DNA of 64,000 nucleotides from Flavicella marina (GCF_009193215.1 NZ_VYVA01000001.1:992001-1056000); one strand, 5' to 3'; counted from the first letter of the stretch, positions 24,966-33,685 are shown. Notes: generated from the sequence alone by a model not told the origin. Translations and numbers: made by a program.

Positions 24966-27722
24966 ATGAGAAAATTATTAGTTTTAATCGTATTATTTTT
25001 AACCATTTCTGTTGTTGCGCAAGAAAAGGCAACTGTAGTTGGGAAGGTGACAGACAAAGAGATGAATGATGAAGCACTTCCATTTGCGAATGTGTATATC
25101 AAAGGAACAACAATTGGTACTACAACCGATTTTGATGGTAATTATACGCTTTCTTTAGAAGAAGGTGAGTATACTATTTCTTTCAGTTTTGTTGGGTATG
25201 CAACAGCGGAACAAACGATTACTGTTGAAGCAGGTATGAACTATACAGTGAACCAAGCAGTGGGTGCTAGTGAAGGTGTATTGATGGATGAGGTAATTGT
25301 AAAAGGTTCATCTAAAAAAGAATCTGTAAGTGCTTTGATCGCAGAACAAAAGAAAGCAGTTGTAATTGTAGAGAGTGTAGGAGCACAACAATTGTCTTCT
25401 CAAGGGGTTTCGGATGCCGCATCAGCTACAGCAAAGGTGACTGGAGTTTCAAAACAACAAGGGTCGAGTAAAGTTTATGTTAGAGGTTTAGGTGATCGTT
25501 ATAATAGTACAACTTTAAATGGGTTACCATTGCCTTCAAATGATCCAAGTTTAAAAAATATTTCTTTGGATTTATTTTCTACTGATATTATTCAAAATGT
25601 AGGAATTAGTAAGACTTTTTCTTCAAACGCGACTGGTGATTTTGGAGGAGCTAATATTAACGTAGTAACTAAGCAAGCTTCTACTTCTTCTAATTTTGCG
25701 GTTAGTGTTTCGACAGGTATGAACTCTCAAACAACATTTAAAAGTTTTAAAACGATAGATGGAGCAAATTACGTTGGAGTCGCTTCGCATGTTAATCATC
25801 CAATTACTTCTTTAAAACAGTATAGTTTTCAGGATAGTTTTTCTCCAAATAGAACGACTGCAGCTCCAGCAATAGGTGTTTCTTTAAATGGAGGTAAAAA
25901 ATATTTTTTTGATAATGGAACTTCTTTTTCATTTTTCTTAGTAGGTTCATTTGATAATAATTATAGATATAATGATGGTTTTAGTACAAATAATAAAACT
26001 GAAGATTTAAAAGGGACAGATTATTATGATGCTAAGCAATATTCTTATACAACTTCTAAATTGTTGATGGGTAATTTTGAGTTTTCAATAAACGAAAATC
26101 ATAAGTTATTGTACAATTCTGTTTTTATTCATTCAAATGGTCAGAAAATTCAAGATTATTTTGGAGATACTAATGATAATGAGAATGTAAATGTGATTTT
26201 GCAGACTCAAAATCAAAATATGTTATTGGTTAATCAATTGATTTCTAAAAATAAGGTTGGTGAATATGTAGACTTAGATTTAGGGGTTGCGTATAACAAT
26301 ATCAAGAATGATGAACCAAATAGGATGAAAAACACATTTTTAGTTGATCCAGAGACTGGAGAGGCTAAGTTTGCTACAGGAAGTCCAAGAAATAATAGTA
26401 GATATTACCATAACTTAAATGAAAATGACATTGCTGTGAATTTAGTTGGTAAGATTTACTTGGGTGAAAGAGATGATGATGAAACAAAAGGAGCAATAAA
26501 TTTAGGGTATTCACTTAGAAATACGGATAGAGATTTTGAAGCTACTTATTTTGATCATAATATTCTTAATCCAACTGTTATTGTTGATAGAGATAATTTG
26601 GATGAGTATTTTAACCAAGATAATCTTGATTTGGGTAATAATGGTAATAATAATGAAGGGTTTAAATTAACCACTGGGTATGGTTTCGGATCTAAAGCGT
26701 TGAATCCATTTACTTATAGTGGTAAAAGATTGATCAATGCGGTTAATGCAAGTATTGATTATAATATCTCTGAAAAATTATTTGTTAATCTAGGTGGTAG
26801 GTTTGAACAAATAGATATGGATGTTGATTGGTCTACAAATTTAACTGGAGGTAAATTGTTAGCGTCTAATATTGACAAGCAATATTTGCTACCAACTTTA
26901 AATTTAAAATATAGCTTAAATGATGAGAACCAATTTAGGTTTTCAGCAAGTCAGACATATACATACCCTCAGTTTAAAGAGATTGCTGAATTTGTATACG
27001 AAGGTGTAGATTATACGGAACAAGGAAATAGAAATCTTCAACCATCTGAGAATATAAATTTAGATGTTAAGTATGAGTATTTTCCTTCAAAAGGAGGTTT
27101 GTTCAGTGCGTCTGTTTTTGCAAAAATGATTGAAAATTCAATTAATAGAATTGAATTGGTTGCGGCTTCAGAAAATCAATTTTCATATGATAATACAGGT
27201 GATGCACAGGTATATGGGTTGGAGTTGGAATTTAAAACAACTTTGTTGACATTAGGAGATGTTGATTCAGATAATTATAATAAATTAAATTGGGGGATTA
27301 ATTCTACATTGATGTATTCAAATCAGAATTTAAAACCAACAGGTTTGTTTAACCCTACCAATACAAGTTCTCAATTAGAAGGCGCGGCACCTGTTATAGT
27401 GAATACTGATTTATCGTATGTAATTAATCAAGACGATAAAAAGACAATTGCAACAGTTGTTTTTAACTATCAATCAGATAAATTATATAGTATAGGTAGT
27501 AATCAAGGGGGTATAGGATTAGAAAATATTGTTCAAAAATCTATTGCTACTTTAGATTTTGTTGGAAAACATAGTTTTAATGAGAAGTTGACGATTAAGT
27601 TGGCCGTGAAGAACATATTGGACCCTTCAATTGAAAGAGTTAGGGATTTAAGTAATCCATTAACAAATAGATCTTATAAAAGAGGTATTGATACTGGGTT
27701 ATCTTTAGAATATAATTTTTAA
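24966..27722 (+). CDS. TonB-dependent receptor, probable phosphate-starvation gene
   Basis: A 918-residue outer-membrane transporter. A signal peptide (1-18, ending VVAQ) is followed by a CarboxypepD_reg-like domain (about 23-105, DFDGNYTLSLEEGEYTISF), a plug (about 115-235, with KVYVRGLGDRYNSTTLNG and GDFGGANINVVT) and a barrel ending LSLEYNF. It is divergent from the PhoB/PhoR-like genes, preceded by the repeat array and followed by a beta-helix lipoprotein and a PiT transporter. From this I infer import of phosphate or a phosphorylated compound across the outer membrane. No substrate-specific residue is recognisable. Confidence 0.88.
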   Translation: MRKLLVLIVLFLTISVVAQEKATVVGKVTDKEMNDEALPFANVYIKGTTIGTTTDFDGNYTLSLEEGEYTISFSFVGYATAEQTITVEAGMNYTVNQAVGASEGVLMDEVIVKGSSKKESVSALIAEQKKAVVIVESVGAQQLSSQGVSDAASATAKVTGVSKQQGSSKVYVRGLGDRYNSTTLNGLPLPSNDPSLKNISLDLFSTDIIQNVGISKTFSSNATGDFGGANINVVTKQASTSSNFAVSVSTGMNSQTTFKSFKTIDGANYVGVASHVNHPITSLKQYSFQDSFSPNRTTAAPAIGVSLNGGKKYFFDNGTSFSFFLVGSFDNNYRYNDGFSTNNKTEDLKGTDYYDAKQYSYTTSKLLMGNFEFSINENHKLLYNSVFIHSNGQKIQDYFGDTNDNENVNVILQTQNQNMLLVNQLISKNKVGEYVDLDLGVAYNNIKNDEPNRMKNTFLVDPETGEAKFATGSPRNNSRYYHNLNENDIAVNLVGKIYLGERDDDETKGAINLGYSLRNTDRDFEATYFDHNILNPTVIVDRDNLDEYFNQDNLDLGNNGNNNEGFKLTTGYGFGSKALNPFTYSGKRLINAVNASIDYNISEKLFVNLGGRFEQIDMDVDWSTNLTGGKLLASNIDKQYLLPTLNLKYSLNDENQFRFSASQTYTYPQFKEIAEFVYEGVDYTEQGNRNLQPSENINLDVKYEYFPSKGGLFSASVFAKMIENSINRIELVAASENQFSYDNTGDAQVYGLELEFKTTLLTLGDVDSDNYNKLNWGINSTLMYSNQNLKPTGLFNPTNTSSQLEGAAPVIVNTDLSYVINQDDKKTIATVVFNYQSDKLYSIGSNQGGIGLENIVQKSIATLDFVGKHSFNEKLTIKLAVKNILDPSIERVRDLSNPLTNRSYKRGIDTGLSLEYNF

Positions 27723-27740
27723 GAATAAATACAATAGTTA

Positions 27741-27771
27741 AAAAAGGCAGCTCAATTGAGCTGCCTTTTTT
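27741..27771 (+). terminator. Terminator after the TonB receptor
   Basis: AAAAAGGCAGCTC pairs with GAGCTGCCTTTTT around AATT, a near-perfect palindrome. It separates the receptor from the lipoprotein gene, which has its own repeat array. Confidence 0.9.
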
Positions 27772-27773
27772 GG

Positions 27774-27832
27774 TTAACAATAAGTTTACATTTTTTTTGA
27801 TTTGTTAACGGCAAATTAATAGGGGCTTAACG
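27774..27832 (+). promoter_or_regulatory. Pho-box-like direct repeat array before the lipoprotein gene
   Basis: Two blocks at exact 11-bp steps: TTAACA (27774), TTTACA (27785); then TTAACG (27805), TTAATA (27816), TTAACG (27827). The blocks are 20 bp apart, like the 19 bp between blocks at 24.85 kb. The array ends about 65 bp before the ATG, with a T-rich -7-like stretch (near 27848-27861) about 20 bp downstream. Confidence 0.6.
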
Positions 27833-27896
27833 TCAACAATAGGAAAGTACGCTTTCTTTGTGAAAAATTTAAAACAAGAAAATAAAATCTATTAAA

Positions 27897-29093
27897 ATGA
27901 AAAAATTATTATTAAGTATTTTATCAGTAGCAGCTTTGACATTCACAGCTTGTAGTAATGATGATGGGAATCCAAATAATGGAGGTGGAGATGAAGGAAT
28001 TATTTCAAGTCAAGATGATATCGTTGCAGGTGACTTACAAGGTCAAGTTGAGGCAAATGTAACTTTGTATAAGGATACTGAATATTTATTGACAGGAGCA
28101 TTGTTGGTAAAAGATGGTTATACTTTAACAATAGAAGCTGGTACAACTGTAAAAGTTGAAGCAGGACAAACAGATACTTATGTTGCTGTCGAGCAAGGAG
28201 CTAAAATAATGGCTGCAGGTACAGCTACTGACCCAATTACTTTTACATCTAATTCTGTTACTCCAGCAGCAGGAGATTGGGGTGGTATTGTAATTGCAGG
28301 TAAAACGCAAACAAATAAAGGAGACTCAGTACAATCTGAAGTAGCAGGTTTGAACTATGGAAAATCAGCTGCTGATGCTGATCCTGCTGATAATTCAGGT
28401 GTGTTAACTTATGTGGTTGCTGAATATACTGGAGCAAAAATTAATGGAGAACAAGAATTTAATGGATTGTCTTTGTATACTGTTGGTACTGGAACAACAA
28501 TAAACAATATCGTTCTTAAATATGGTGCTGATGATGGTATCGAGTTTTTTGGAAGTACAGTGGATGTAACAAACTTATTATGTGTTAATATTGCTGATGA
28601 TATGTTTGATTTTACAGGAGGTTATACAGGAACAATTACAAATGCTTTTGGAGTTAGAGAAGATGGTTTTACATTGGCTACTGATGACCCAAGAGGTATT
28701 GAAGGTGATTCTAACTCTTCTGACCCAAATGCAACTCCTGTTTCTGCACCTACTTTTCAAGATGTAACAATATTAAACTTGAATCAAACTGTTGCGTTAA
28801 AAGCAGGAGCTGAAATTCGAAGAGGAACTACCGCTACAATTAATAATGGTGCGTTTATTGCTTATAATGCAGCAACTTTTGGGAATTTAATCGATACTGC
28901 AGATGATTCTGGAAATGGTACATTAACAATTACAGGTTCTTACAAGCAAGGTTCTGTAGGAGATAATAAAGAGGGTGGAGTGATTACTGGTACAATTACT
29001 GAAGAAACTGATTTGTTTGATGGTTCAGACGTAAAAGCTGGTAGAGGAGCAGATTTTTCTGCATTCGCTTGGTCAGGTTATACATTACCATAA
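27897..29093 (+). CDS. Beta-helix surface lipoprotein of the phosphate island
   Basis: A 398-residue secreted lipoprotein. The signal peptide ends in a lipobox (ALTFTAC, Cys at 19), followed by a Gly/Asn/Asp-rich linker (about 20-36), a usual surface-export pattern in Bacteroidota. The rest is short beta repeats rich in Gly, Thr and Asn (YLLTGALLVKDGYTLTIEAG, GDWGGIVIAG, TINNIVLKYGADDGIEFFG), fitting a right-handed parallel beta-helix. It follows a TonB receptor and has its own Pho-box-like array, so it is likely the surface partner of that receptor. No enzyme motif is seen. I do not recognise a named family. Confidence 0.75.
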   Translation: MKKLLLSILSVAALTFTACSNDDGNPNNGGGDEGIISSQDDIVAGDLQGQVEANVTLYKDTEYLLTGALLVKDGYTLTIEAGTTVKVEAGQTDTYVAVEQGAKIMAAGTATDPITFTSNSVTPAAGDWGGIVIAGKTQTNKGDSVQSEVAGLNYGKSAADADPADNSGVLTYVVAEYTGAKINGEQEFNGLSLYTVGTGTTINNIVLKYGADDGIEFFGSTVDVTNLLCVNIADDMFDFTGGYTGTITNAFGVREDGFTLATDDPRGIEGDSNSSDPNATPVSAPTFQDVTILNLNQTVALKAGAEIRRGTTATINNGAFIAYNAATFGNLIDTADDSGNGTLTITGSYKQGSVGDNKEGGVITGTITEETDLFDGSDVKAGRGADFSAFAWSGYTLP

Positions 29094-29112
29094 GGCTAAT
29101 CAAATATTTTAT

Positions 29113-29142
29113 AAAACCGCTAGTACACTAGCGGTTTTTTTT
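29113..29142 (+). terminator. Terminator after the beta-helix lipoprotein
   Basis: AAAACCGCTAG pairs with CTAGCGGTTTT around TACA; eight T follow. Confidence 0.9.
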
Positions 29143-29257
29143 GCTTTATACTCTTGCAACTAAAGGAAAGTTAACAAATGCTATGGGTACGATATTAGAT
29201 ATATCAACTTGGACTTGGAAAGACGCATCTTTGTAAAAACTAAAAAGTTTTAGAATC
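29143..29257 (+). other. Gene-free spacer between two terminators
   Basis: About 115 bp bounded by terminators on both sides. It has a single TTAACA (29171-29176) and an ATG frame of only 17 codons (29183-29236). No -7 consensus or stable internal fold was found. It may hold a short transcript, but nothing supports one firmly. The rest of the gap up to the PiT gene holds the second terminator and the PiT repeat pair. Confidence 0.3.
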
Positions 29258-29289
29258 AAAAAAGGCTACCAATAGGGTAGCCTTTTTTT
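29258..29289 (+). terminator. Second terminator upstream of the PiT gene
   Basis: AAAAAAGGCTACC pairs with GGTAGCCTTTTTT across a short loop. It is about 115 bp after the first terminator. Confidence 0.85.
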
Positions 29290-29360
29290 GTTATATGTGA
29301 ATTTGTGTCAAATTAAAAATCTATTTTTGACAATTGAAATAAATATTCAAAAAAATAGAT

Positions 29361-29377
29361 ATAACAATTCGGTAACC
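29361..29377 (+). promoter_or_regulatory. Pho-box-like repeat pair before the PiT transporter
   Basis: ATAACA (29361) and GTAACC (29372) are 11 bp apart. The pair sits 20 bp before a near-consensus -7, GATATTTG (29398-29405). The segment ending GGTAACCTT is also found at the end of the array at 24.9 kb. The match to TTAACA is weaker than in the other two arrays. Confidence 0.4.
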
Positions 29378-29445
29378 TTTGAACCTTCATTTATTAAGAT
29401 ATTTGTCGACCTTTAAAATGAGGTGTTAGATTTTAAAATTAAATT

Positions 29446-31740
29446 ATGGATAATATTTATATGTTAATGATCATTGCGTTAGCGCTTTTAGCTATCACCG
29501 ATTTGGTGGTGGGTGTTAGTAATGATGCCGTGAATTTTTTGAATTCAGCAATTGGTTCTAAAGCCATTTCTTTTAAAACAATCATGATTGTTGCGAGTAT
29601 TGGAGTACTCGTAGGTGCTGTGTTTTCTAGTGGAATGATGGAGGTTGCACGTAAAGGTATCTTTAATCCTGGTGAGTTTTATTTCAATGAAATTATGATC
29701 ATTTTTATGGCCGTAATGATTACTGATATTTTGTTGTTAGATTTTTTTAACACAATAGGTATGCCTACGTCGACCACGGTTTCAATAGTATTTGAATTGT
29801 TAGGAGCAGCAGTGGCGATGGCGTTGTTAAAAATATTTAAAACCACGGGTAGTGGTGAGTTCTCAGATTTAATTACCTATATAAATACAGAAACGGCAAC
29901 GAAAATTATTTTTGGAATTGTACTTTCTGTGATTGTTGCATTTTCAATCGGTGCTTTTGTACAATGGATTACAAGGTTGGTATTGTCTTATAATTTTGAA
30001 AATAAGGCCGCATGGATTGGAGCTCTCTTTGGTGGTATTGCGTTAACGGCAATTACTTATTTTATTTTTATAAAAGGCTTAAAAGGAACCTCATATGCGA
30101 AAGAGTCTTTCGAAATACTTGGAGGTAGAACCATGAAAGAATTTTTAGAGAATGAAGTGCTAATCATTATCGCAATAAGTTCGGTGTTTTGGTCTGTAGC
30201 TTCATTTGTTTTAATTCAATTTTTGAAAATAAATATTTACCGAATAATTATTGTAGTCGGAACATTTGCTTTGGCCTTGGCATTTTCAGGAAATGATTTG
30301 GTAAACTTTATCGGAGTTCCTATAGCCGCTTGGGAATCGTATCAAGCTTGGTCGGCAGAATGGGCGATAAACGGTGTTCAGGCAAATGAGTTTAGTATGA
30401 GTATTTTGTCTAAAAAGGTACCAACGAATAATTTACTGTTACTTTTGGCAGGTGTTATTATGGTAGTAACGTTATGGTTTTCGAGCAAAGCCAAAAATGT
30501 TGTAAAAACTTCTATTGACTTATCAAGTCAAAGTGCTACGAAAGAACGTTTTCAGCCCAATTTTTTGTCAAGAGGTTTTGTGCGCTTGGCGATGGGAATT
30601 TCAGAAGGTGTTTCTTACTTGCTTCCAGAAGAATTAAAGAAGAAAGTGGATAAACAATTTACTCCTCCAGTGATACCACTTACAAAAGAAAAAGTACATG
30701 AATTGCCTGCGTTTGATATGGTAAGAGCTGCTGTGAATTTGATGGTTGCTGCTGTTTTAATATCTATAGCAACCTCATATAAATTGCCACTATCTACAAC
30801 CTATGTTACCTTTATGGTAGCAATGGGTACATCATTGGCTGATAGAGCTTGGGGGGCAGAAAGCGCAGTGTATAGAGTAGCCGGAGTAATCAATGTGATT
30901 GGTGGTTGGTTCTTTACCGCGTTTTGTGCTTTTACTGCAGCTGCCTTCGTTGCGTATTTATTGAGCTTAAACCTAAAGTTGATGTTTCCGATATTGTTGT
31001 TGTTAGCAATTGGTTTGTTGTTAAGAAACTTTTTTGCTCATAGAAAAAAGGCAATTGAAGAAAAAACAGAAGATAGTTTAAATAAAGCTGAAAGTACTTC
31101 AGTACAAGGTGTAATTCAAGAGAGTGCTGCTACTATTGCTTCTGTGGTAAAACGAGGAGGAAAAGTTTATGGAGTGGCAATCAAAGGACTTGCAAAGCAA
31201 GATTTGGTGTTGTTGAAAAAGAACAAAAAAACTATTGAAAAACTATCGAACGAAGTAGATGAGTTAAGAGATAATATTTTCTATTTTATTAAAAACTTAG
31301 ATGAGTCGAGTGTTACTGCGAGTAGTTTTTATATCAACTTATTGTCTTACTTACAAGATATGACCCAGTCTTTAGAGTTTATTGTTCGTGCAACAAATAA
31401 GCACGTAAACAACAATCACAAAAAACTAAAAATGAGTCAAATCAAAGAGTTGAAAGAAGTTGAAGAGTCGTTGCTTGTAGTTTTTGAAAACACGAAAGAT
31501 GCTTTTCAAGAAATGTCTTTTGAAAAAATTGCTGATATTTTAAACGACAGAACCGCATTTGATATTTTGTCAGATAAAATTCAAAGTCAGATCGAAAGAA
31601 CACGTACTGAAGAATCGAGTCCGAAAAACACAACTTTATATTTTGGATTGTTATTGGAAACGAAAGATTTGTTGACAGGAACGATGAATTTATTACAAGA
31701 ATACTACGAAGCAAATAAATCTACACAAGACGCATTGTAA
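29446..31740 (+). CDS. PiT-family inorganic phosphate transporter with C-terminal helical domain
   Basis: An inner-membrane phosphate permease of 764 residues. The two family repeats are visible: GVSNDAVNFLNSAIGSKA near residue 23 and AFSGNDLVNFIGVPIAAW near 284, each holding the conserved Asn-Asp pair of PiT/Pho-4 proteins. About twelve membrane segments reach to residue 525. The last 220 residues are soluble and helical (KKNKKTIEKLSNEVDELRDN and on), like PhoU or DUF47 proteins that regulate PiT carriers elsewhere as separate subunits. It has its own promoter and a repeat pair and closes the phosphate island. Confidence 0.92.
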   Translation: MDNIYMLMIIALALLAITDLVVGVSNDAVNFLNSAIGSKAISFKTIMIVASIGVLVGAVFSSGMMEVARKGIFNPGEFYFNEIMIIFMAVMITDILLLDFFNTIGMPTSTTVSIVFELLGAAVAMALLKIFKTTGSGEFSDLITYINTETATKIIFGIVLSVIVAFSIGAFVQWITRLVLSYNFENKAAWIGALFGGIALTAITYFIFIKGLKGTSYAKESFEILGGRTMKEFLENEVLIIIAISSVFWSVASFVLIQFLKINIYRIIIVVGTFALALAFSGNDLVNFIGVPIAAWESYQAWSAEWAINGVQANEFSMSILSKKVPTNNLLLLLAGVIMVVTLWFSSKAKNVVKTSIDLSSQSATKERFQPNFLSRGFVRLAMGISEGVSYLLPEELKKKVDKQFTPPVIPLTKEKVHELPAFDMVRAAVNLMVAAVLISIATSYKLPLSTTYVTFMVAMGTSLADRAWGAESAVYRVAGVINVIGGWFFTAFCAFTAAAFVAYLLSLNLKLMFPILLLLAIGLLLRNFFAHRKKAIEEKTEDSLNKAESTSVQGVIQESAATIASVVKRGGKVYGVAIKGLAKQDLVLLKKNKKTIEKLSNEVDELRDNIFYFIKNLDESSVTASSFYINLLSYLQDMTQSLEFIVRATNKHVNNNHKKLKMSQIKELKEVEESLLVVFENTKDAFQEMSFEKIADILNDRTAFDILSDKIQSQIERTRTEESSPKNTTLYFGLLLETKDLLTGTMNLLQEYYEANKSTQDAL

Positions 31741-31759
31741 GTAGTTTAACTATTATATA

Positions 31760-31788
31760 AAGCCCTGATTCAGTTTGGATCAGGGCTT
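31760..31788 (+). terminator. Hairpin after the PiT gene
   Basis: AAGCCCTGAT pairs perfectly with ATCAGGGCTT around a 9-nt loop. The following T run is weak. Confidence 0.7.
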
Positions 31789-31937
31789 ATTATTGTATTA
31801 ATGTTATACGAATACAAACGACTAACAACGCTTACATTCGAAAGTAAGCGTTTTGCAACCTATTATACTTTGGTGCTGTTCTTTACTTTGTGGTGTTGAA
31901 ATGAACGAATGAATTTCGACTTAAAAATTTTAATATT

Positions 31938-32276
31938 ATGAATAGTTTAAGAAACAAAGTACAGTTAATCGGACACGTAGGTATTCAACCAGAAATGATG
32001 ACTTTAGAGTCAGGTAAAAAATTCGTAAAGTTTACGATGGCAACAAACGATAGTTTTAAAAACTCGAAAGGAGAAAAAATTGAAGAAACACAATGGCATA
32101 ACCTGGTGGTTTGGAATGCGCTTTCTAATGTTGTAGAGAATTATGTAAATAAGGGTGACGAAATTGCCATTGAAGGAAGACTTACCAATAGAAGTTACCA
32201 AGACAAAGAAGGAAACAAGCGTTATATTTCTGAAATTGTCGTTAATGAATTATTGCTATTGGGAAATAAAAAATAG
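31938..32276 (+). CDS. ssb: Short single-stranded DNA-binding protein
   Basis: An OB-fold protein of 112 residues that should bind single-stranded DNA. The fold is complete: NKVQLIGHVGIQPEM, KFTMATNDSFKN, TQWHNLVVWN and GRLTNRSYQDKEG. It ends NELLLLGNKK immediately after the OB domain, so it has neither the flexible linker nor the acidic DDDIPF-type tip that recruits partner proteins in canonical SSB. This suggests a secondary SSB, with a full-length copy elsewhere in the genome. A near-consensus -7 (TTACTTTG, about 31883-31890) precedes it. Confidence 0.92.
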   Translation: MNSLRNKVQLIGHVGIQPEMMTLESGKKFVKFTMATNDSFKNSKGEKIEETQWHNLVVWNALSNVVENYVNKGDEIAIEGRLTNRSYQDKEGNKRYISEIVVNELLLLGNKK

Positions 32277-32340
32277 GGTTAAGTGTTTTTTCTATTTTGA
32301 TTTCCATGAAAGATAGTACCTTAGTGTAAAATTGTATCCT

Positions 32341-33078
32341 ATGAATCTTCAAGTAGCAAAAGAGAACATATTGTTTTTAGATATCGAAACGGTACCCGAG
32401 GTTGAAAATTTTCAAGAATTGACTGAGGTGAAGAAAGAGCTGTTTGCCTTAAAAACAAATTACCAACGAAAGCCTAAAACTATTTCTGAGGAAGAAATCT
32501 CACCAGAAGATTTTTACTCCAAAGCTGGTGTATGGGCAGAGTTTGGGAAAATAGTTTGTATTTCAGTTGGCTATTTTGTGTTGCAAGGCTCTGAACGTAG
32601 GTTTAGAACAAAGTCGTTTTTTGGTGATGATGAGGTTGTGGTTTTGAATGAATTCAAAACTTTGATAGAAAATCATTTCAACGATCCCAAGCATTTGTTG
32701 TGTGGACATAACGGAAAAGAATTTGATTTTCCGTTTATAGCCCGTCGTATGATCATTCACCAAATACCGCTTCCGTCAAAATTAAATCTGTTTGGAAAAA
32801 AGCCTTGGGAGGTACCACATTTAGATACCTTAGAGTTGTGGAAGTTTGGCGATTTTAAGCATTACACTTCCTTAAAATTATTGACGACAATTTTAAATAT
32901 TCCATCTCCAAAAGACGATATCGATGGAAGTCAAGTTGCAGCTGTATATTACAAAGAAAAAGACCTCAAACGCATTGCAACTTATTGCGAAAAAGATACT
33001 GTAGCCGTTGCACAATTATTTTTGAGATTTAATAATGAACCTTTGCTTGAAAAGCATGAAATTGTATATCCTGAATAA
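32341..33078 (+). CDS. Predicted PolB-like 3'-5' exonuclease
   Basis: A stand-alone 245-residue DEDD-family exonuclease related to the proofreading domain of family B polymerases (DNA_pol_B_exo2 type). Exo I reads FLDIETVPE (D14, E16), Exo II CGHNGKEFDFPF and Exo III YCEKDTVAVAQL (Y-x3-D), so all four metal ligands are in place. I use the ATG at 32341 rather than the in-frame TTG three codons earlier. The next gene starts one base after its stop, pointing to a repair-linked pair with the alkyltransferase-like protein. Confidence 0.87.
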   Translation: MNLQVAKENILFLDIETVPEVENFQELTEVKKELFALKTNYQRKPKTISEEEISPEDFYSKAGVWAEFGKIVCISVGYFVLQGSERRFRTKSFFGDDEVVVLNEFKTLIENHFNDPKHLLCGHNGKEFDFPFIARRMIIHQIPLPSKLNLFGKKPWEVPHLDTLELWKFGDFKHYTSLKLLTTILNIPSPKDDIDGSQVAAVYYKEKDLKRIATYCEKDTVAVAQLFLRFNNEPLLEKHEIVYPE

Positions 33079-33079
33079 C

Positions 33080-33412
33080 ATGGATGAATTGAATTTTTTT
33101 GAAAAATGCTATGAAGTTGCAAAACTAATACCATCAGGAAGAGTAACGAGTTATGGTGCAATTGCAAAATATTTAGGTGCTGCTCGCTCTGCTAGAATGG
33201 TCGGTTGGGCGATGAATGCTTCTCATGGGAATATTGAGATTCCTGCGCACAGAGTTGTAAATAGAAAAGGATTGTTAACCGGGAAACATCATTTTGAAGG
33301 AAAAAACTTAATGCAACAATTATTAGAAAATGAAGGAGTTGTTATAATAGATTCTCAAATTCAAGAATTTGAAAAAGTATTTTGGGATCCTTCAAAAGAA
33401 CTATCGCTTTAA
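33080..33412 (+). CDS. Alkyltransferase-like (MGMT-fold) protein
   Basis: A 110-residue protein with the DNA-binding domain of O6-alkylguanine-DNA alkyltransferase. The family PCHR motif reads IPAHRVV (residues 54-60), so alanine (A56) replaces the methyl-accepting Cys. The helix-turn-helix stretch GRVTSYGAIAKYLGAARSARM and GWAMNAS are well kept. It cannot repair by methyl transfer; known ATL proteins instead bind O6-alkylguanine and hand it to nucleotide excision repair. I take the ATG at 33080, just after the exonuclease stop. The last 12 bp overlap the convergent gene. Confidence 0.88.
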   Translation: MDELNFFEKCYEVAKLIPSGRVTSYGAIAKYLGAARSARMVGWAMNASHGNIEIPAHRVVNRKGLLTGKHHFEGKNLMQQLLENEGVVIIDSQIQEFEKVFWDPSKELSL

Positions 33413-33685
33413 ACGTATTTTATGTGGACTGGTGTTAGGTATTCTTTCTATAATATTGCGTGCTTCAAGATCTAATTTTACCGTAACGATATACCAAGAG
33501 ATACTTCCATCAAAAGAATTTTTTAATGATTCGTTTGCTAGGGTATTCAAGTCTTTATACTGTATCTCATCTTGCTGTTGAAGTGTTGTTAGAATAAATT
33601 CTTTGATAACTTCATATTTCAGTTTAGAAATACGCACACCGTTTTTGTTTTTAGGGTGTAACGTTGTAATTTTTTCTTCTTTCAT
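33401..33685 (-). CDS. Small conserved-looking protein, possibly DUF6958
   Basis: About 94 residues starting MKEEKITTLHPKNKNGVRIS; an in-frame ATG two codons upstream is also possible. Helical stretches (KYEVIKEFILTTLQ, YKDLNTLANESLKN) are followed by SWYIVTVKLDLEARNIIERI, which looks like a small winged-helix end. The sequence resembles what I recall as DUF6958 proteins, but I am not certain. It is soluble, with no signal peptide. It converges with the alkyltransferase-like gene and overlaps it by 12 bp. No function can be given. Confidence 0.6.
   Translation of the reverse strand: MKEEKITTLHPKNKNGVRISKLKYEVIKEFILTTLQQQDEIQYKDLNTLANESLKNSFDGSISWYIVTVKLDLEARNIIERIPNTSPHKIRLKR

Noticed and set aside
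27741-27771. Perfect palindrome as a possible operator
   Set aside because: It ends in a T run right after a stop codon, so a terminator explains it.
29183-29236. 17-codon ATG frame between two terminators
   Set aside because: Too short, no promoter consensus and no recognisable motif; a chance frame is likelier.
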